64,000 bases of DNA from Sodaliphilus pleomorphus (GCF_009676955.1 NZ_CP045696.1:1424501-1488500); one strand, 5' to 3'. Counted from the stretch's first letter, positions 26,465-36,162 are shown. Notes: a model not told the origin generated them from the sequence alone. Translations and numbers: made by a program.

Positions 26465-26611
26465 CAAAAAAAATCCGTGATATCACTATCGCGGATTGCT
26501 TAACTAATTAACCTTCTAATACCATTAACATAAACCTTAAACAAAAAACGAAATAAGAACCGTCTCACGACGCCTGGTATCTCGTAACCTTAAAACTAAT
26601 ACCATGAAAAA
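26465..26611 (-). ncRNA. Candidate small RNA with own promoter and terminator
   Basis: Minus strand: TACTTTTG (26625-26618) predicts a start near 26611; a hairpin (AATCCGCGATA/TATCACGGATT, 26497-26472) followed by eight T residues ends it, giving about 147 nt. No open frame lies inside or just downstream. The transcript contains ATGGTATTAG twice (26605-26596 and 26525-26516), AAGGTT three times and a small CGTC-GTGA-GACG hairpin. No known class recognised with certainty. The rest of the gap (26626-26880) shows no gene. Confidence 0.6.
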
Positions 26612-26890
26612 CCGATGCAAAAGTAAGACAAATATGTTTTACAACATAATTTTTCAGCACATTTTTCTCGATTTTAAGGCTATTTAACACTCCTTGCCCC
26701 CCTCGTGAGCCCTGTGCAGCACATGTCAAAGGGCAGGCGAAGCCCTTGTAGGCAAGCAACACAAGTCTAAAACAATCAACAACTTGCACTTCATTTCATT
26801 GCACTTTCAAGAAATGTTATCTCATTGTCATGCAACTGTAACACCCCTGTCATATCACTTAAGCGCGAGAATCTGTTTTTATTGATTAGT

Positions 26891-26926
26891 GAGAAGCCTG
26901 CGGGTTGTGCAACCTGCAGGCTTCTC
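26891..26926. terminator. Long hairpin between small RNA region and tcdA
   Basis: GAGAAGCCTGC and GCAGGCTTCTC form an 11-bp outer stem around GGTTGTGCAACC. It follows tcdA on the minus strand; T-tracts are weak on both sides. Confidence 0.65.
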
Positions 26927-26988
26927 TCGTTTATCATTCAACATGTGCTGGCGGACGCCAAGCCGCCATTGCCACGCCTGGCAGGCGG

Positions 26989-27876
26989 CTACTCGTTGCC
27001 AGCCGACTGCTCTTGCAATTTCATGGTTTTCCACTCCTGCAGCATGCGGCGGGCACGGTCGGCAGCCTTGAGCGCCGGCGCGCTGGTGTCGCGCTCCTGG
27101 GGGCTGATGCGCATGGTGCCGGCAGCGGCAATGAGGTCTTTCACCACCTCGCCGCCGGCTATGATGCCCTCGGCAGCGGGCACAAAGGCGTTGCTGGCCG
27201 GGATGTTGCGGCGGTCGGTGCACTTGCGCATGTCCTTGTTGGGGCATATGCAGTGGAAGCGGCAGCTGATGTCGGCGTCGTCGAAGGGGGCCGTGGGCAG
27301 CTCGTCGCTGTAGACGCACTTGAAGTGGTTGATGCCCTCGCGGCGCAGGCGCTTGCGCATGACCTTGGCCAGGGGGTCGTTTTTGGTCTTGCTGATGTCG
27401 GCAATCCTGAAGGCTGTGGCATCAAACTTGTTGGCCGCGCCCATGCAGCACAGTATGGGCACACCCAGCTGCTTGCAGCGCCTCACGAGCTCCATCTTGG
27501 CGCTCACGGTGTCGATGCAGTCGACCACGTAGTCGTAGCAGCTCAGGTCGACCTCGTGGGCGTTGCTCACGAGATAAAACTTCTTGTAGGTGCGCACGAT
27601 GCAATGGGGGTTGATGTCGTGCACGCGCTGGGCGGCCACGTCGACCTTGTGCTTGCCGATGGTGCTGATGAGGGCGTAGAGCTGGCGGTTGACGTTGGTG
27701 AGGCACACGCGGTCGTCGTCGTAGAGGTCGATGGCGCCCACGCCGCTGCGGGCCAGCACCTCGACCACATAGCCGCCCACACCGCCCACGCCGAACACGG
27801 CCACGCGGCTGCCGGCCAGCGTGTCGATGGCAGGCTTGCCAAAGAGGAGTTGAGTGCGTGAAAACTGATTTTGCAT
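26989..27876 (-). CDS. tcdA: tRNA threonylcarbamoyladenosine dehydratase
   Basis: 295 residues of the ThiF/E1-like fold. The nucleotide-binding motif is GVGGVGGYVVEVLARSG near residue 30, followed by DLYDDDRVCLTNVNRQ, the conserved DCIDTVSAKMELV helix and a Cys-rich segment (FKCVYSDELP, CRFHCICPNKD). TcdA (CsdL/YgdL) dehydrates t6A37 in tRNA to the cyclic ct6A form. Length and motif order match; a ThiF or MoeB role is less likely. It is divergent from the small lipoprotein gene at 27975. Confidence 0.9.
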   Translation of the reverse strand: MQNQFSRTQLLFGKPAIDTLAGSRVAVFGVGGVGGYVVEVLARSGVGAIDLYDDDRVCLTNVNRQLYALISTIGKHKVDVAAQRVHDINPHCIVRTYKKFYLVSNAHEVDLSCYDYVVDCIDTVSAKMELVRRCKQLGVPILCCMGAANKFDATAFRIADISKTKNDPLAKVMRKRLRREGINHFKCVYSDELPTAPFDDADISCRFHCICPNKDMRKCTDRRNIPASNAFVPAAEGIIAGGEVVKDLIAAAGTMRISPQERDTSAPALKAADRARRMLQEWKTMKLQEQSAGNE

Positions 27877-27974
27877 TTGTTCTGAAATTTCAAGGGTGCA
27901 AAGTTATATATTTTTTGCCCGTCAAGGAAATATTGTGTAATTTAGAGGCTCTAAAAAATAAACGAGCTGCAACA

Positions 27975-28247
27975 ATGAAGAAAATCGTGTTTTCGCTCGT
28001 CGCCTGCCTGGCCACGGCCCTCGTGGCATGCAGCCCGAGCGGCCCCACAGGCACCCCGGCAACCGACGCCCAGGCCGTAGCACAGAAACTGAAAGAAGGC
28101 GACCGCCAGGCCGCCGCACAGCTGCTGCACGACTATGATGCCTACTATGGGAAGCTGGGCACGGGCAAGAGTGCCAAGTTCAACCTCGAGCTGTTGCGCG
28201 CAGGCGTGAACCTGAGTGTGCGCGACTCGCTGGAGCGGGGCCAGTAG
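27975..28247 (+). CDS. Small lipoprotein
   Basis: 90 residues from the ATG at 27975. MKKIVFSLVACLATALVAC gives a lipoprotein signal with LVAC lipobox (Cys19), then a Ser/Pro/Thr-rich linker and a helical region (AQKLKEGDRQAAAQLLHDYD). No family recognised. It converges with pgeF, 29 bases between stops. Confidence 0.65.
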   Translation: MKKIVFSLVACLATALVACSPSGPTGTPATDAQAVAQKLKEGDRQAAAQLLHDYDAYYGKLGTGKSAKFNLELLRAGVNLSVRDSLERGQ

Positions 28248-28276
28248 CATCACCGCTCGCCGCCCCCGCGGGGGGC

Positions 28277-29077
28277 TCAATGCCGCCTGATGATGCCCGT
28301 GAACGTGCGGCCCGAGGCGATGCCCAGGCGGCGGGCCGAGAAATAGAGGTTGGGGTTGCAACGCGTGCACTCGCCGTTCCAGGTGATGTGGCGGGGATGT
28401 ACACCAGCCTCGACAAGATCGATCTTGTTGGCCGTGGGCAGGTCGACGTGCATCTTGCCGGTGCGCGTGTTGCGCACGGCCACATAGCGCTCGTCGTAGC
28501 CCGCACCAGTCAGGGCCTCGACCACCTCGTCGCCCACCTCAAAGCAATCCTGGCATATACACGCCCCCATGGTCGCCACGATGCGGCCAGGCTGGGCACC
28601 CACTGCCTGCATGGCCGCCACCGTGCGCGAGGCGATGCGGGCCACCGTGCCACGCCAGCCGGCGTGGGCCACAGCCACAACGCCTGCCGCGGGGTCGCAC
28701 AGGGCAATGTTCACACAGTCGGCCGTGTTCACCCCCAGGCACACGCCCGTGAGGCAGGTGACCAGCGCATCTACGCCATCGAGCTCGCTGGCGCGCTCGT
28801 GGCTGGACAAGGCCAGCAACCGGGCGTCGACGAGCCGCACCTGGCTCGTGTGGCGCTGGCGGGGCATGACCAGGCACTGCGGGTCGATGTGCAGCTGCTT
28901 GCACAGCTGCAAGCGGCACTGCACCACGTGCAGCGGGTCGTCGCCCACATAGTCGCACAGGTTCACCTCGCTGTAGGGGTCGGCCGGGTCGACGTGGCCG
29001 CGCAGCACGTTGAAGGCTTCGATGCCGCCCAGCGGCTCGGCCATGGGCAGGCAATCAATCTTCAGGCTTGGCATCAT
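28277..29077 (-). CDS. pgeF: Peptidoglycan editing factor PgeF (laccase-domain)
   Basis: 266 residues of the YfiH/DUF152 family. Copper/zinc-site motifs appear in order: [32 protein letters not shown] and the Cys-containing [15 protein letters not shown] near the C-terminus. The E. coli homologue removes wrongly incorporated amino acids from peptidoglycan precursors; some homologues are purine-nucleoside enzymes. Its start overlaps the end of obgE by 23 bases, so the two are one transcript. Confidence 0.9.
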   Translation of the reverse strand: MMPSLKIDCLPMAEPLGGIEAFNVLRGHVDPADPYSEVNLCDYVGDDPLHVVQCRLQLCKQLHIDPQCLVMPRQRHTSQVRLVDARLLALSSHERASELDGVDALVTCLTGVCLGVNTADCVNIALCDPAAGVVAVAHAGWRGTVARIASRTVAAMQAVGAQPGRIVATMGACICQDCFEVGDEVVEALTGAGYDERYVAVRNTRTGKMHVDLPTANKIDLVEAGVHPRHITWNGECTRCNPNLYFSARRLGIASGRTFTGIIRRH

Positions 29078-30317
29078 CGGGGTCGCTCACTACTTGAAAA
29101 CCGTCGTTCTCGTCTTTGTAATCATCGGCCCAGTACTCGTCGTCCCACTGGCGCCGCCGCTGCTCCTCCTGGGCCGTACTCATGCTGCCGCCGCCCAGTT
29201 TCTCAAAGTCGTCGATGCGGGGCTCGGGCTTGGCCTGGGCCTCAAAGATGAAGTCGTCTTCCTCTTTCACGCGGTGGTTCTGGGCCAGGTCGCGGTGAGT
29301 GAGCGTCTCGGGTATGCGGTTGCGCTCGTCGTTGATGGTGCGCCACAGCACGTCTTTGAGCTCGGTGAGGCCTTTTTGGGCCACACTCGAGATAAACACC
29401 GTGGGCACGCCCTCGGGCAGCTCGTCGCGCATCTGCTCAATGAGCTCGTCGTCGAGCATGTCGATCTTGGTGATGGCCAGCACGCGGGGCTTCTCTACCA
29501 AGTCGGGGTTGAAGGTCTCCAGCTCGTGGCACAGTATGGCATACTCCTGCTTGATGTGGGTGGCATCGGCAGGTATCATGAAGAGCAACACGGCATTGCG
29601 CTCGATGTGGCGCAAGAAGCGCAGCCCCAGCCCGCGGCCCTCGCTGGCCCCCTCGATGATGCCGGGAATGTCGGCCATCACAAACGACTGCTGTCCCCTG
29701 TAGCTCACGATGCCCAGGTTGGGCTCGAGCGTGGTGAAGGGGTAGTTGGCTATCTTGGGCTTGGCCGCCGATATCACCGAGAGCAGGGTCGACTTGCCGG
29801 CATTGGGGAAGCCCACCAGGCCCACATCGGCCAGCAGCTTGAGCTCGAGTATCACCTGCTTCTCCACACCGGGCTCGCCAGGCTGGGCATAGCGGGGAGT
29901 CTGGCGCGTGGCCGTCTTGAAGTGCTGGTTGCCCAGCCCGCCGCGGCCGCCCTTGAGCAGCTTCACGACCTGCCCGTCGCGCGTCACGTCGCACAAGAAC
30001 TGGCCCGTCTCGGCGTCATACACGGCCGTGCCGCAAGGCACCTCGATGGTGCGGTCCTCGCCATCCTTGCCCGTGCACTGGTTCTCATAGCCCGGCTGGC
30101 CGTCGGTGGCAATGATGTGGCGGGTGTACTTCAAGTGAATGAGCGTCCACAAGTTGGCGTTGCCCTTCAAGTACACGTGGCCGCCACGGCCGCCGTCGCC
30201 GCCGTCGGGACCGCCCTTGGGCATGTACTTGGCGCGGTGCAGGTGGGCCGAGCCGCGGCCGCCGTGGCCGCTGCGGCACAATATCTTCACATAGTCGATG
30301 AAATTGGATTCTGCCAT
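29055..30317 (-). CDS. obgE: Obg-family GTPase
   Basis: 420 residues. Glycine-rich Obg fold at the N-terminus ([32 protein letters not shown]), then the GTPase domain with G1 GFPNAGKST, switch/G3 [13 protein letters not shown]4 TKID and G5 ISSVA. An acidic, partly disordered tail (residues ~375-420, rich in D and E) ends the protein. Obg couples GTP status to 50S ribosome assembly and stress responses. Co-transcribed with pgeF downstream. Confidence 0.96.
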   Translation of the reverse strand: MAESNFIDYVKILCRSGHGGRGSAHLHRAKYMPKGGPDGGDGGRGGHVYLKGNANLWTLIHLKYTRHIIATDGQPGYENQCTGKDGEDRTIEVPCGTAVYDAETGQFLCDVTRDGQVVKLLKGGRGGLGNQHFKTATRQTPRYAQPGEPGVEKQVILELKLLADVGLVGFPNAGKSTLLSVISAAKPKIANYPFTTLEPNLGIVSYRGQQSFVMADIPGIIEGASEGRGLGLRFLRHIERNAVLLFMIPADATHIKQEYAILCHELETFNPDLVEKPRVLAITKIDMLDDELIEQMRDELPEGVPTVFISSVAQKGLTELKDVLWRTINDERNRIPETLTHRDLAQNHRVKEEDDFIFEAQAKPEPRIDDFEKLGGGSMSTAQEEQRRRQWDDEYWADDYKDENDGFQVVSDPDDAKPED

Positions 30318-30543
30318 AATTCCTTTTTGATTGGGAGTGCTTGTTGTTGTAATGCAGTGGCAAAGTTACGCATTTTTTGCGACATTACTGCAAGCCCCAC
30401 GCCCGCCACGGCCGGCTGGCAACAATTGCTGTTCCAAACCACGCAAATAGTGGTAAAAATATCTACATGGGAGGGGTAAAATTGGAATTTTTCATTAGCT
30501 TTAGGGTGTGTAAATCAGAAACAAGCAAAACCTTCTCAACCAC

Positions 30544-30744
30544 ATGAATGTTTCACCCACCACATCGCACGACAAGGGCACGGGGCGCGACACGGTAGTG
30601 ACGCACACGAGGGCGCGGCTCTACGACCCCGTGGTCATGCACTTCACCACCATCGACCCCCTGGCCGAGAAAAACAAATCTATACGTCAAACGACGCAGT
30701 ATATTCTACTTATTGACAAATCAAACAGAGAAAGCAGAACATGA
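30544..30744 (+). pseudogene. Fragment of an RHS-repeat core
   Basis: A 66-codon frame containing TRARLYDPVVMHFTTIDPLAEKN, a good match to the conserved RHS-associated core (ARxYDPxxGRFxxxDPLAEKY). Nothing of the large beta-cage shell remains upstream, and after the core the sequence becomes AT-rich and unrelated. RHS proteins are large toxin-delivery shells whose variable toxin tip starts after this core, followed by an immunity gene. Here only the joint is left, directly before two tandem paralogous genes. Confidence 0.65.
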
Positions 30745-31274
30745 AACTTGCATATATTAGACTCGTGTGTGTGGCAGCGCTTGCCATGTGCAGCCACGGC
30801 CTGTGCCACTCGAGCGGCATCTACAATCCCGACGATTATATCGACACCTTTACGGTCGTGGTGCCAGAGTTGAATGTCGACAGTACTTTTTTGGAAGACA
30901 TTCACAACTACATGCTCGAAGACACAACCGAAAAGTATGCCCAATGGGAAAAGTCGGTCCACACAAATGGTGACGAGAAAAACCCAATTTCTATATATTG
31001 CAATGTAAAAAATGATTCAATCTGTGTAATGGATTACAGTTTTGATGGCTGGCGCGCTCGAATGTCAACAGGCTTCACAAAATACCGGGGGTGGCTGTAT
31101 TGGTTCAACACCATGCTGCCCGGGGGCTTGATGCGGGGCTACACCACATCTCCTCCCACAACCCGCAAGTTCCACATAAGCAACTACCAGTTTGCCGACA
31201 TTTTCCCTTACAGAGTTGTATATGACTACAAAAACAGGAAGTTTCTGCACAAGTGTGCCACGGCAAAATACTGA
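30741..31274 (+). CDS. Secreted protein, tandem paralogue A
   Basis: 177 residues with a signal peptide (MKLAYIRLVCVAALAMCSHG). The mature part has VVVPELNVDSTFLEDIHNYM, SICVMDYSFDGWRARMSTG and TKYRGWLYWFNTMLPGGLMRGY. It is clearly related to the next gene (TKY-GWLYWFN-MLP-GLM-GY shared). No known family recognised. Lower GC than surrounding core genes and adjacency to an RHS-core fragment suggest an accessory origin; a periplasmic immunity-type role is only a hypothesis. Confidence 0.65.
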   Translation: MKLAYIRLVCVAALAMCSHGLCHSSGIYNPDDYIDTFTVVVPELNVDSTFLEDIHNYMLEDTTEKYAQWEKSVHTNGDEKNPISIYCNVKNDSICVMDYSFDGWRARMSTGFTKYRGWLYWFNTMLPGGLMRGYTTSPPTTRKFHISNYQFADIFPYRVVYDYKNRKFLHKCATAKY

Positions 31275-31424
31275 GCTGCGGTATCGCCGGTGCCGAGACT
31301 CAAGGCCATGCAACTTGAACATGAAATTGCTGGTTCACATGTATGTGACCAGCCCATTACATCAGGTCCTGCCAGCAACAGCGACCTATGGCTCATTACA
31401 GATGTTTTCAAAAAAAAATGCAAC

Positions 31425-31961
31425 ATGAAATTGACTTGTATAAAAACTGCTGTCGCAATGGTTATTTTGTTGTGCAGCCACATCAATTGCCTCTCCCAGG
31501 GCACCTATGAAATCGATCTTTATGCCGTCACCTTCACCGCCGAAATACCTGAAGTGAAGGTGGATCAATTGTTGCTGAGAGAAATCCACAACTTCATATT
31601 TAGCGACAAAACCGACAAGCAGGCCCAACGGCTGAAAGCCAACCACCAAGACGACGACAGCCACTATATTATGGTTTCGTGTCGCGTTTACAACGATTCA
31701 ATTTGTGAGATTTATTTCAATATTGATGGCATCCGCGACTGCATATCTGCGGGCTTCACAAAGTACAATGGGTGGCTGTATTGGTTCAACGACATGTTGC
31801 CCGACGGGTTGATGCTGGGTTACTCAGCCTCTCCTCAGGTAACACGCCGATTCTTTGTAGACAATAATAAAGCAAACTACCTGACTTCCCACAAGTTTGT
31901 GTATAACTACAAAAAATGCAAAATCACGAGTAAATGGTATAGGAAAAAACGTATATACTGA
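31425..31961 (+). CDS. Secreted protein, tandem paralogue B
   Basis: 178 residues from the ATG at 31425 (MKLTCIKTAVAMVILLCSHI, signal peptide). It aligns along its length with the preceding protein: EIPEVKVDQLLLREIHNF, SICEIYFNIDGIRDCISAG, TKYNGWLYWFNDMLPDGLML. The C-terminus is strongly basic (KCKITSKWYRKKRIY). The 150-base spacer contains an ATGAAATTGCTGG remnant at about 31320, possibly a relic start. Function unknown; likely a gene duplication. Confidence 0.65.
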   Translation: MKLTCIKTAVAMVILLCSHINCLSQGTYEIDLYAVTFTAEIPEVKVDQLLLREIHNFIFSDKTDKQAQRLKANHQDDDSHYIMVSCRVYNDSICEIYFNIDGIRDCISAGFTKYNGWLYWFNDMLPDGLMLGYSASPQVTRRFFVDNNKANYLTSHKFVYNYKKCKITSKWYRKKRIY

Positions 31962-32006
31962 GGCATGCAACACTACCAATAATAACTAACAAACACTGAA
32001 ACAAAA

Positions 32007-32681
32007 ATGACGAAAACTGCCAAACGACTGCTGCTGGCGGCAATGCTGCTGCTGGCAAGCGTGCCGGCCACCAAGGCCGGCGAGAGCCTGGGAGCCTACT
32101 TGAAGGCGGGCTTCAACATGTCGAACTACGTGATGGGCGAGATGCCCCACGGCATGAAGCCGGGGTTCCACTTCGGGGCAGGCTACGAGTACCGCATGGC
32201 GCCACGCTGGGGCATGGCCGTGGAAATGTACATGAGCTTCCAGGGCGCCAAGTTCGACCCCAAGAAGATCGACAACATCGACGAGGTGATGGAGGCCGAC
32301 GAGCAGGGCGTGAAGCTCGACAAAGACATCACGCTCAACGCCATCTACTTTGAGCTGCCAGTGCTGGCCAAGTTCTACGTCACGCCACGCTTGAGCATCG
32401 ACTTGGGCCCGCAGCTGGGCATAGCGGCGCAAAACCACCTGAAGATGGGCGATGTGCAGGTCGACAAGGTGGGGCGCTCGTTTGAGGCCTGGGACTTGAG
32501 TGCCTCGGCAGGCCTCACGTGGTGCGTCACGCCGCGCCTGCTGGTGCAGGCCCGCTACAACCTGAGCTTGATAAAGGTGATGAAAGGCATCGACATCGAC
32601 GAGTACATGCCGCAGGCGGGCAACCGCAACTACGACGACCGCATCCAGAACCTCCAGCTCTCGGTGGGCTACCGCTTCTGA
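32007..32681 (+). CDS. Outer-membrane beta-barrel protein
   Basis: 224 residues with signal peptide (ending VPATKAGE). Alternating strands such as GAYLKAGFNMSNYVMGE, GFHFGAGYEYRMAPRWGMAVEMYMSF and LLVQARYNLSLIKV, and a terminal aromatic (LSVGYRF), indicate an 8-stranded OMP_b-brl/PorT-like barrel. Role unknown. It has a long gap before the next gene. Confidence 0.8.
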   Translation: MTKTAKRLLLAAMLLLASVPATKAGESLGAYLKAGFNMSNYVMGEMPHGMKPGFHFGAGYEYRMAPRWGMAVEMYMSFQGAKFDPKKIDNIDEVMEADEQGVKLDKDITLNAIYFELPVLAKFYVTPRLSIDLGPQLGIAAQNHLKMGDVQVDKVGRSFEAWDLSASAGLTWCVTPRLLVQARYNLSLIKVMKGIDIDEYMPQAGNRNYDDRIQNLQLSVGYRF

Positions 32682-32911
32682 GCGACAGGGCGCCGAGAGC
32701 GGCAAGAATTTAGACCGATTTTTGAAAAAATGTGGGCTTTTTGCTTTTAAATCTTGAGAATATCGATTAATTTTGCAACCGAATTTGCTAAAATGTGAAA
32801 GAGCAATGCCGCACAAGCCACACTGGCAGGCGGCGCGGTGCTCTCGCATGGCTGCAGGTTGAAAGAAAAAAAGACTTATATCTTTAATCTAAGTAAATTA
32901 CAAAGCAAGAT

Positions 32912-33613
32912 ATGGCAAACAAGACAAAAGGTAGTGCTCGCACCTCGGTAGAAGGCATCAATGATTCCCTCTCGTCAATCGAGCAAAAGTTGGAGAACAA
33001 TCAGAAATACATCTACTATGCGCTCATCGCAGTGGCGGTGGTCATCCTGGCCGTGGGCGGATACCTGTGGTATCGCAGCAGTGCCATCGAGAAGGGCAAC
33101 AAGGAGATAGGCAAGGCCGACATACAGCTGCTCATGTACAACAACCCCGACAGCGCCCTCACGCTCTACAAGCGCGTGGCCGAGCGCAACAGCTTCGGGC
33201 CCGCCAACCGCGCCGCCCAGATGGCCGCAACCATCCTGTTCCAGAAGGGCAAGTACGATGAGGCACTCAAGTACTTGAAGAAGAGCAAACCCGAGGGTGA
33301 CGTGGCCGGCCCGGCCATGAAGTCGCTCGAGGGCGACTGCTATGTCAACAAGAGCCAGGCCAAGGGAGGCAAGCAATACTACAACGAGGCACTCAGCGCC
33401 TATGACGAGGCCATAAAGCTCGCCGGCGACAACGAGAACTACACGCCGGTGTTCATGCTCAAGAAGGCCACTGTGCTGCACGCCAACGCAAAATATGCCG
33501 ACGAGCTCAAGGTGTATGAAGACATGAAGCAGCAGTTCCCCACCTACGCGCTGCAGAACCGCATCAACCTCGACAAGTACATCGAGCGTGCCAAGGCTCT
33601 TGCCGGCAAGTGA
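32912..33613 (+). CDS. Membrane-anchored TPR protein
   Basis: 233 residues: cytosolic N-terminus with a short helix, one transmembrane segment (YIYYALIAVAVVILAVGGYLW) and TPR repeats (NPDSALTLYKRVAERN, GKYDEALKYLKKSKPE, EALSAYDEAIKLAG). Layout is like YfgM/ancillary SecYEG-type TPR proteins; specific function is unknown. A TAATTTTG box at 32768-32775 may be its promoter. Strong terminator follows. Confidence 0.75.
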   Translation: MANKTKGSARTSVEGINDSLSSIEQKLENNQKYIYYALIAVAVVILAVGGYLWYRSSAIEKGNKEIGKADIQLLMYNNPDSALTLYKRVAERNSFGPANRAAQMAATILFQKGKYDEALKYLKKSKPEGDVAGPAMKSLEGDCYVNKSQAKGGKQYYNEALSAYDEAIKLAGDNENYTPVFMLKKATVLHANAKYADELKVYEDMKQQFPTYALQNRINLDKYIERAKALAGK

Positions 33614-33667
33614 TCGTGCGCCTGAGCGGCGATATCATTCAAGTATATATATTATAATTTTTCAAGA

Positions 33668-33709
33668 GGCTGGACAACTGCACACCACATTGTCCGGCCT
33701 TTTTTTTAT
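33668..33709 (+). terminator. Terminator after the TPR gene
   Basis: GGCTGGACAA pairs with TTGTCCGGCC, followed by eight T residues. Confidence 0.9.
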
Positions 33710-33795
33710 GCTTTTTGCCTGGAAAAGCCGTATCTTTGCCACTGCAAAAGAAACAACACAACATCATCATCAAACCATCAAAGCAAAACAAAGCA

Positions 33796-34524
33796 ATGAA
33801 GACAATCTACAAGCGCATTCTGCTCAAGCTCAGCGGCGAGTCGCTGGCAGGCGAGCAGGGCTTCGGCATCGACCAGCAGCGCGTGGCCGACTATAGCGAG
33901 CAAATCAAGGAAATCGTCGACGCTGGCGTCGAGGTGGCTGTCGTGATAGGCGGCGGCAACATCTTCCGCGGCCTCAAGGGCGCCGCCCAGGGTGTCGACC
34001 GCGTGAAAGGCGACTACATGGGCATGCTGGCCACGGTGATCAACTCGCTGGCCCTCTCGAGCGGCCTCGACGCCGTGGGGCAGCCCTCGCAGGTGCTCAC
34101 AGCCGTGGGCATGTTTCCCATAGGCGAGCAGTACAGCAAGTGGCGTGCCATCGAGGCCATGCAGCAGGGCAAGGTAGCCATCATGTCGTGCGGCACGGGC
34201 AACCCGTTTTTCACCACCGACACGGGCTCGGCCCTGCGCGGCATCGAGGTGGGGGCCGACGTGATGCTCAAGGGCACGCGCGTCGACGGCATCTACACGG
34301 CCGACCCCGAGAAAGACCCCACGGCCACCAAGTTTGACCGCATCACCTACGACGAGATCTACCGCCGCGGGCTGAAAGTGATGGACATGACGGCCACCAT
34401 CATGTGCAAGGAAAACAACCTGCCCATACACGTGTTCAACATGGACGTGAAGGGCAACCTGCGCAAGGTGGTGAGCGGCGAGCCGTGCGGCACCGTCGTG
34501 TACCAGGACAACACCGGCCGGTAA
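33796..34524 (+). CDS. pyrH: UMP kinase
   Basis: 242 residues of the amino-acid-kinase fold: N-terminal KRILLKLSGESLAGEQGFGID, glycine loop VVIGGGNIFRG, the NPFFTTDTGSALRG and ADVMLKGTRVDGIYTADPEKD segments. It phosphorylates UMP to UDP in pyrimidine synthesis. Start at 33796 chosen because homologues begin at this KTIYKRILLKLSGE sequence; a TATCTTTG box lies at 33731-33738. Confidence 0.96.
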   Translation: MKTIYKRILLKLSGESLAGEQGFGIDQQRVADYSEQIKEIVDAGVEVAVVIGGGNIFRGLKGAAQGVDRVKGDYMGMLATVINSLALSSGLDAVGQPSQVLTAVGMFPIGEQYSKWRAIEAMQQGKVAIMSCGTGNPFFTTDTGSALRGIEVGADVMLKGTRVDGIYTADPEKDPTATKFDRITYDEIYRRGLKVMDMTATIMCKENNLPIHVFNMDVKGNLRKVVSGEPCGTVVYQDNTGR

Positions 34525-34576
34525 AAGCTATCGTTTTTCTTCTCACGCCACGCCCGCAGCGCAGAGACAGACAGGG

Positions 34577-36040
34577 CTACATGTACTGCATCTGCACGTA
34601 GTGGCACACACACAGCGTCACCGCCAGCACGAGGGCATAGACTGCCGCAAAGGTGCACAGCGCGTGACGCATTTTCTTGTCGCGCCACTGGCACAGCACA
34701 TAGACGGCGATCACCACAAACAGCGGTTGCAGCGGCAGCGTGTAGCGCGCCACCGAGCCGCCGGTGGCATAGGCCACAGCCAGGAAGCACGCCACAGGCC
34801 ACAGCGCCAGCCAGCCCAGCGAGCGAGCACGCCGCCAGCTCATAAACAGGAAGTAGAACAGCGACAGCCCGCCCACGGCATACCACGTGCAGGTGGTGCG
34901 CGACAAGATGTTGAGCACGCTGTAGTCGCCCCTGAGCCAGGGGAAGGGCACCAGGTAGAGCGCCGTGGCCGTGACGGGGGTGAGCAGCACCTTGAGCCAC
35001 AGCGGGTGGTAGAAGTAGTCGCCCAGCACCGCGCGCAAGGGCTGCTGCGAGGGGCCCACAATGTACATCTCGCTCATGCGGTCGGCACTGCGGGTGGTGT
35101 TGACCAGGGTGCGCACCTGGTGGTAGAAGTAGGCCTCGCGGGCAAACACCTCGGTGCCCAGCACAAAGAGCACCAGGGTGATGAGCAGCAGCGCCCCGCC
35201 GCGCCGCCAGTTGCGCCGCCAGTCATGGGCCACGGCCAGCACGATGCCCGCCGCCACAAAATAGGCCATGGTGCCGCGCGTGGAAATGAGCATGCCGGCA
35301 CCCAGAAAGAACACAAGCGTCTCGCGCCAGAGCTTTGCGCCGTGCAAGGTCTCGCTCCGGGCCAGGCCCGAGAGCACATAGCCCACCATGGCCATGCCCA
35401 TGTAGTTGAGCGCCTCCTTCTGCAAGAGCGCCCCCTGCGAGAGCATGTAGGTAGACAGCGCCATGAGCAGCATGGCCAGCAGCATGACCTGGCGGCCGCC
35501 GCTCTCGAGGCGGCCGGCCAACAGGCGGCACGCCATGAACCCGAACACCACCATCGAGAGCAACGTGAGCATGTAGTTCACCGCCATGGGCCACACCAGG
35601 CTCACGCCCAGCAGCTTCCACGTGAGGTAGATCATGGCCGGCAGCCCGTAGTAGTGCACATTGCGCTGGGGCGGCACGCTGCCGTCGTAGTAGTGCAAGG
35701 CACACTTATAGTACTTGCCGCCGTCGCTCAAGATGTGGGGAGCATCGAGGGGGCGCCCGGCGTGCACAGTCCACGACCACATGTTGTAGACTGCAAAAGC
35801 CATGAGCCCTGCACCCACCACATAGAGCAGCACAAGGCTGCCCGTGGAGCAGTGGCGCGAGCGCGACAACACGGCACGCGGCACGGCATAGCCCACGGCC
35901 ATGGCTGCAACGATGCGGGCGGCGTCGGGCATGGCGAAGTATCGCCAGGTGAGCACCGCGGCCACGGCAAGCGATAGCAGCTCGAGCAAGAGCAGCCCAC
36001 GGCGCAGGCGCGGCGAGGGAGTGGCGGTGATTTTTTCCAT
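34577..36040 (-). CDS. Polytopic membrane protein, possible glycosyltransferase
   Basis: About 487 residues with roughly ten to eleven transmembrane helices and a periplasmic loop after the third or fourth (HILSDGGKYYKCALHYYDGS), which resembles the conserved loop of EpsG/GT-C type polymerases and mannosyltransferases. The C-terminus is helical and hydrophobic. Start taken at 36040 (MEKITATPSPRLRRG): the -7 box at 36066-36059 predicts transcription from about 36052, so the longer frame starting at 36124 cannot be used; MYLMEK at 36049 is possible. Substrate unknown; the divergent glycine-lipid operon is not obviously linked. Confidence 0.65.
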   Translation of the reverse strand: MEKITATPSPRLRRGLLLLELLSLAVAAVLTWRYFAMPDAARIVAAMAVGYAVPRAVLSRSRHCSTGSLVLLYVVGAGLMAFAVYNMWSWTVHAGRPLDAPHILSDGGKYYKCALHYYDGSVPPQRNVHYYGLPAMIYLTWKLLGVSLVWPMAVNYMLTLLSMVVFGFMACRLLAGRLESGGRQVMLLAMLLMALSTYMLSQGALLQKEALNYMGMAMVGYVLSGLARSETLHGAKLWRETLVFFLGAGMLISTRGTMAYFVAAGIVLAVAHDWRRNWRRGGALLLITLVLFVLGTEVFAREAYFYHQVRTLVNTTRSADRMSEMYIVGPSQQPLRAVLGDYFYHPLWLKVLLTPVTATALYLVPFPWLRGDYSVLNILSRTTCTWYAVGGLSLFYFLFMSWRRARSLGWLALWPVACFLAVAYATGGSVARYTLPLQPLFVVIAVYVLCQWRDKKMRHALCTFAAVYALVLAVTLCVCHYVQMQYM

Positions 36041-36058
36041 CAAGTACATAATTTGACA

Positions 36059-36066
36059 CAAAAGTA
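36059..36066 (-). promoter_or_regulatory. -7 box deciding the start of the membrane protein
   Basis: Minus-strand TACTTTTG; predicted transcription start about 36052, giving a leader of only ~12 bases. Confidence 0.65.
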
Positions 36067-36109
36067 ATGCTTTTATTCGGTATCTTGCCAAAGTTTCATG
36101 CAATGTTGA

Positions 36110-36139
36110 TTGCAGTGTGGCCAATATTTCCTATCTTTG
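36110..36139 (+). promoter_or_regulatory. Promoter of the glsA-glsB operon
   Basis: TTG at 36110-36112, 19 bases, TATCTTTG at 36132-36139; ATG follows 24 bases later. Confidence 0.8.
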
Positions 36140-36162
36140 CTTAGTCTACTTCACAGGAAATC

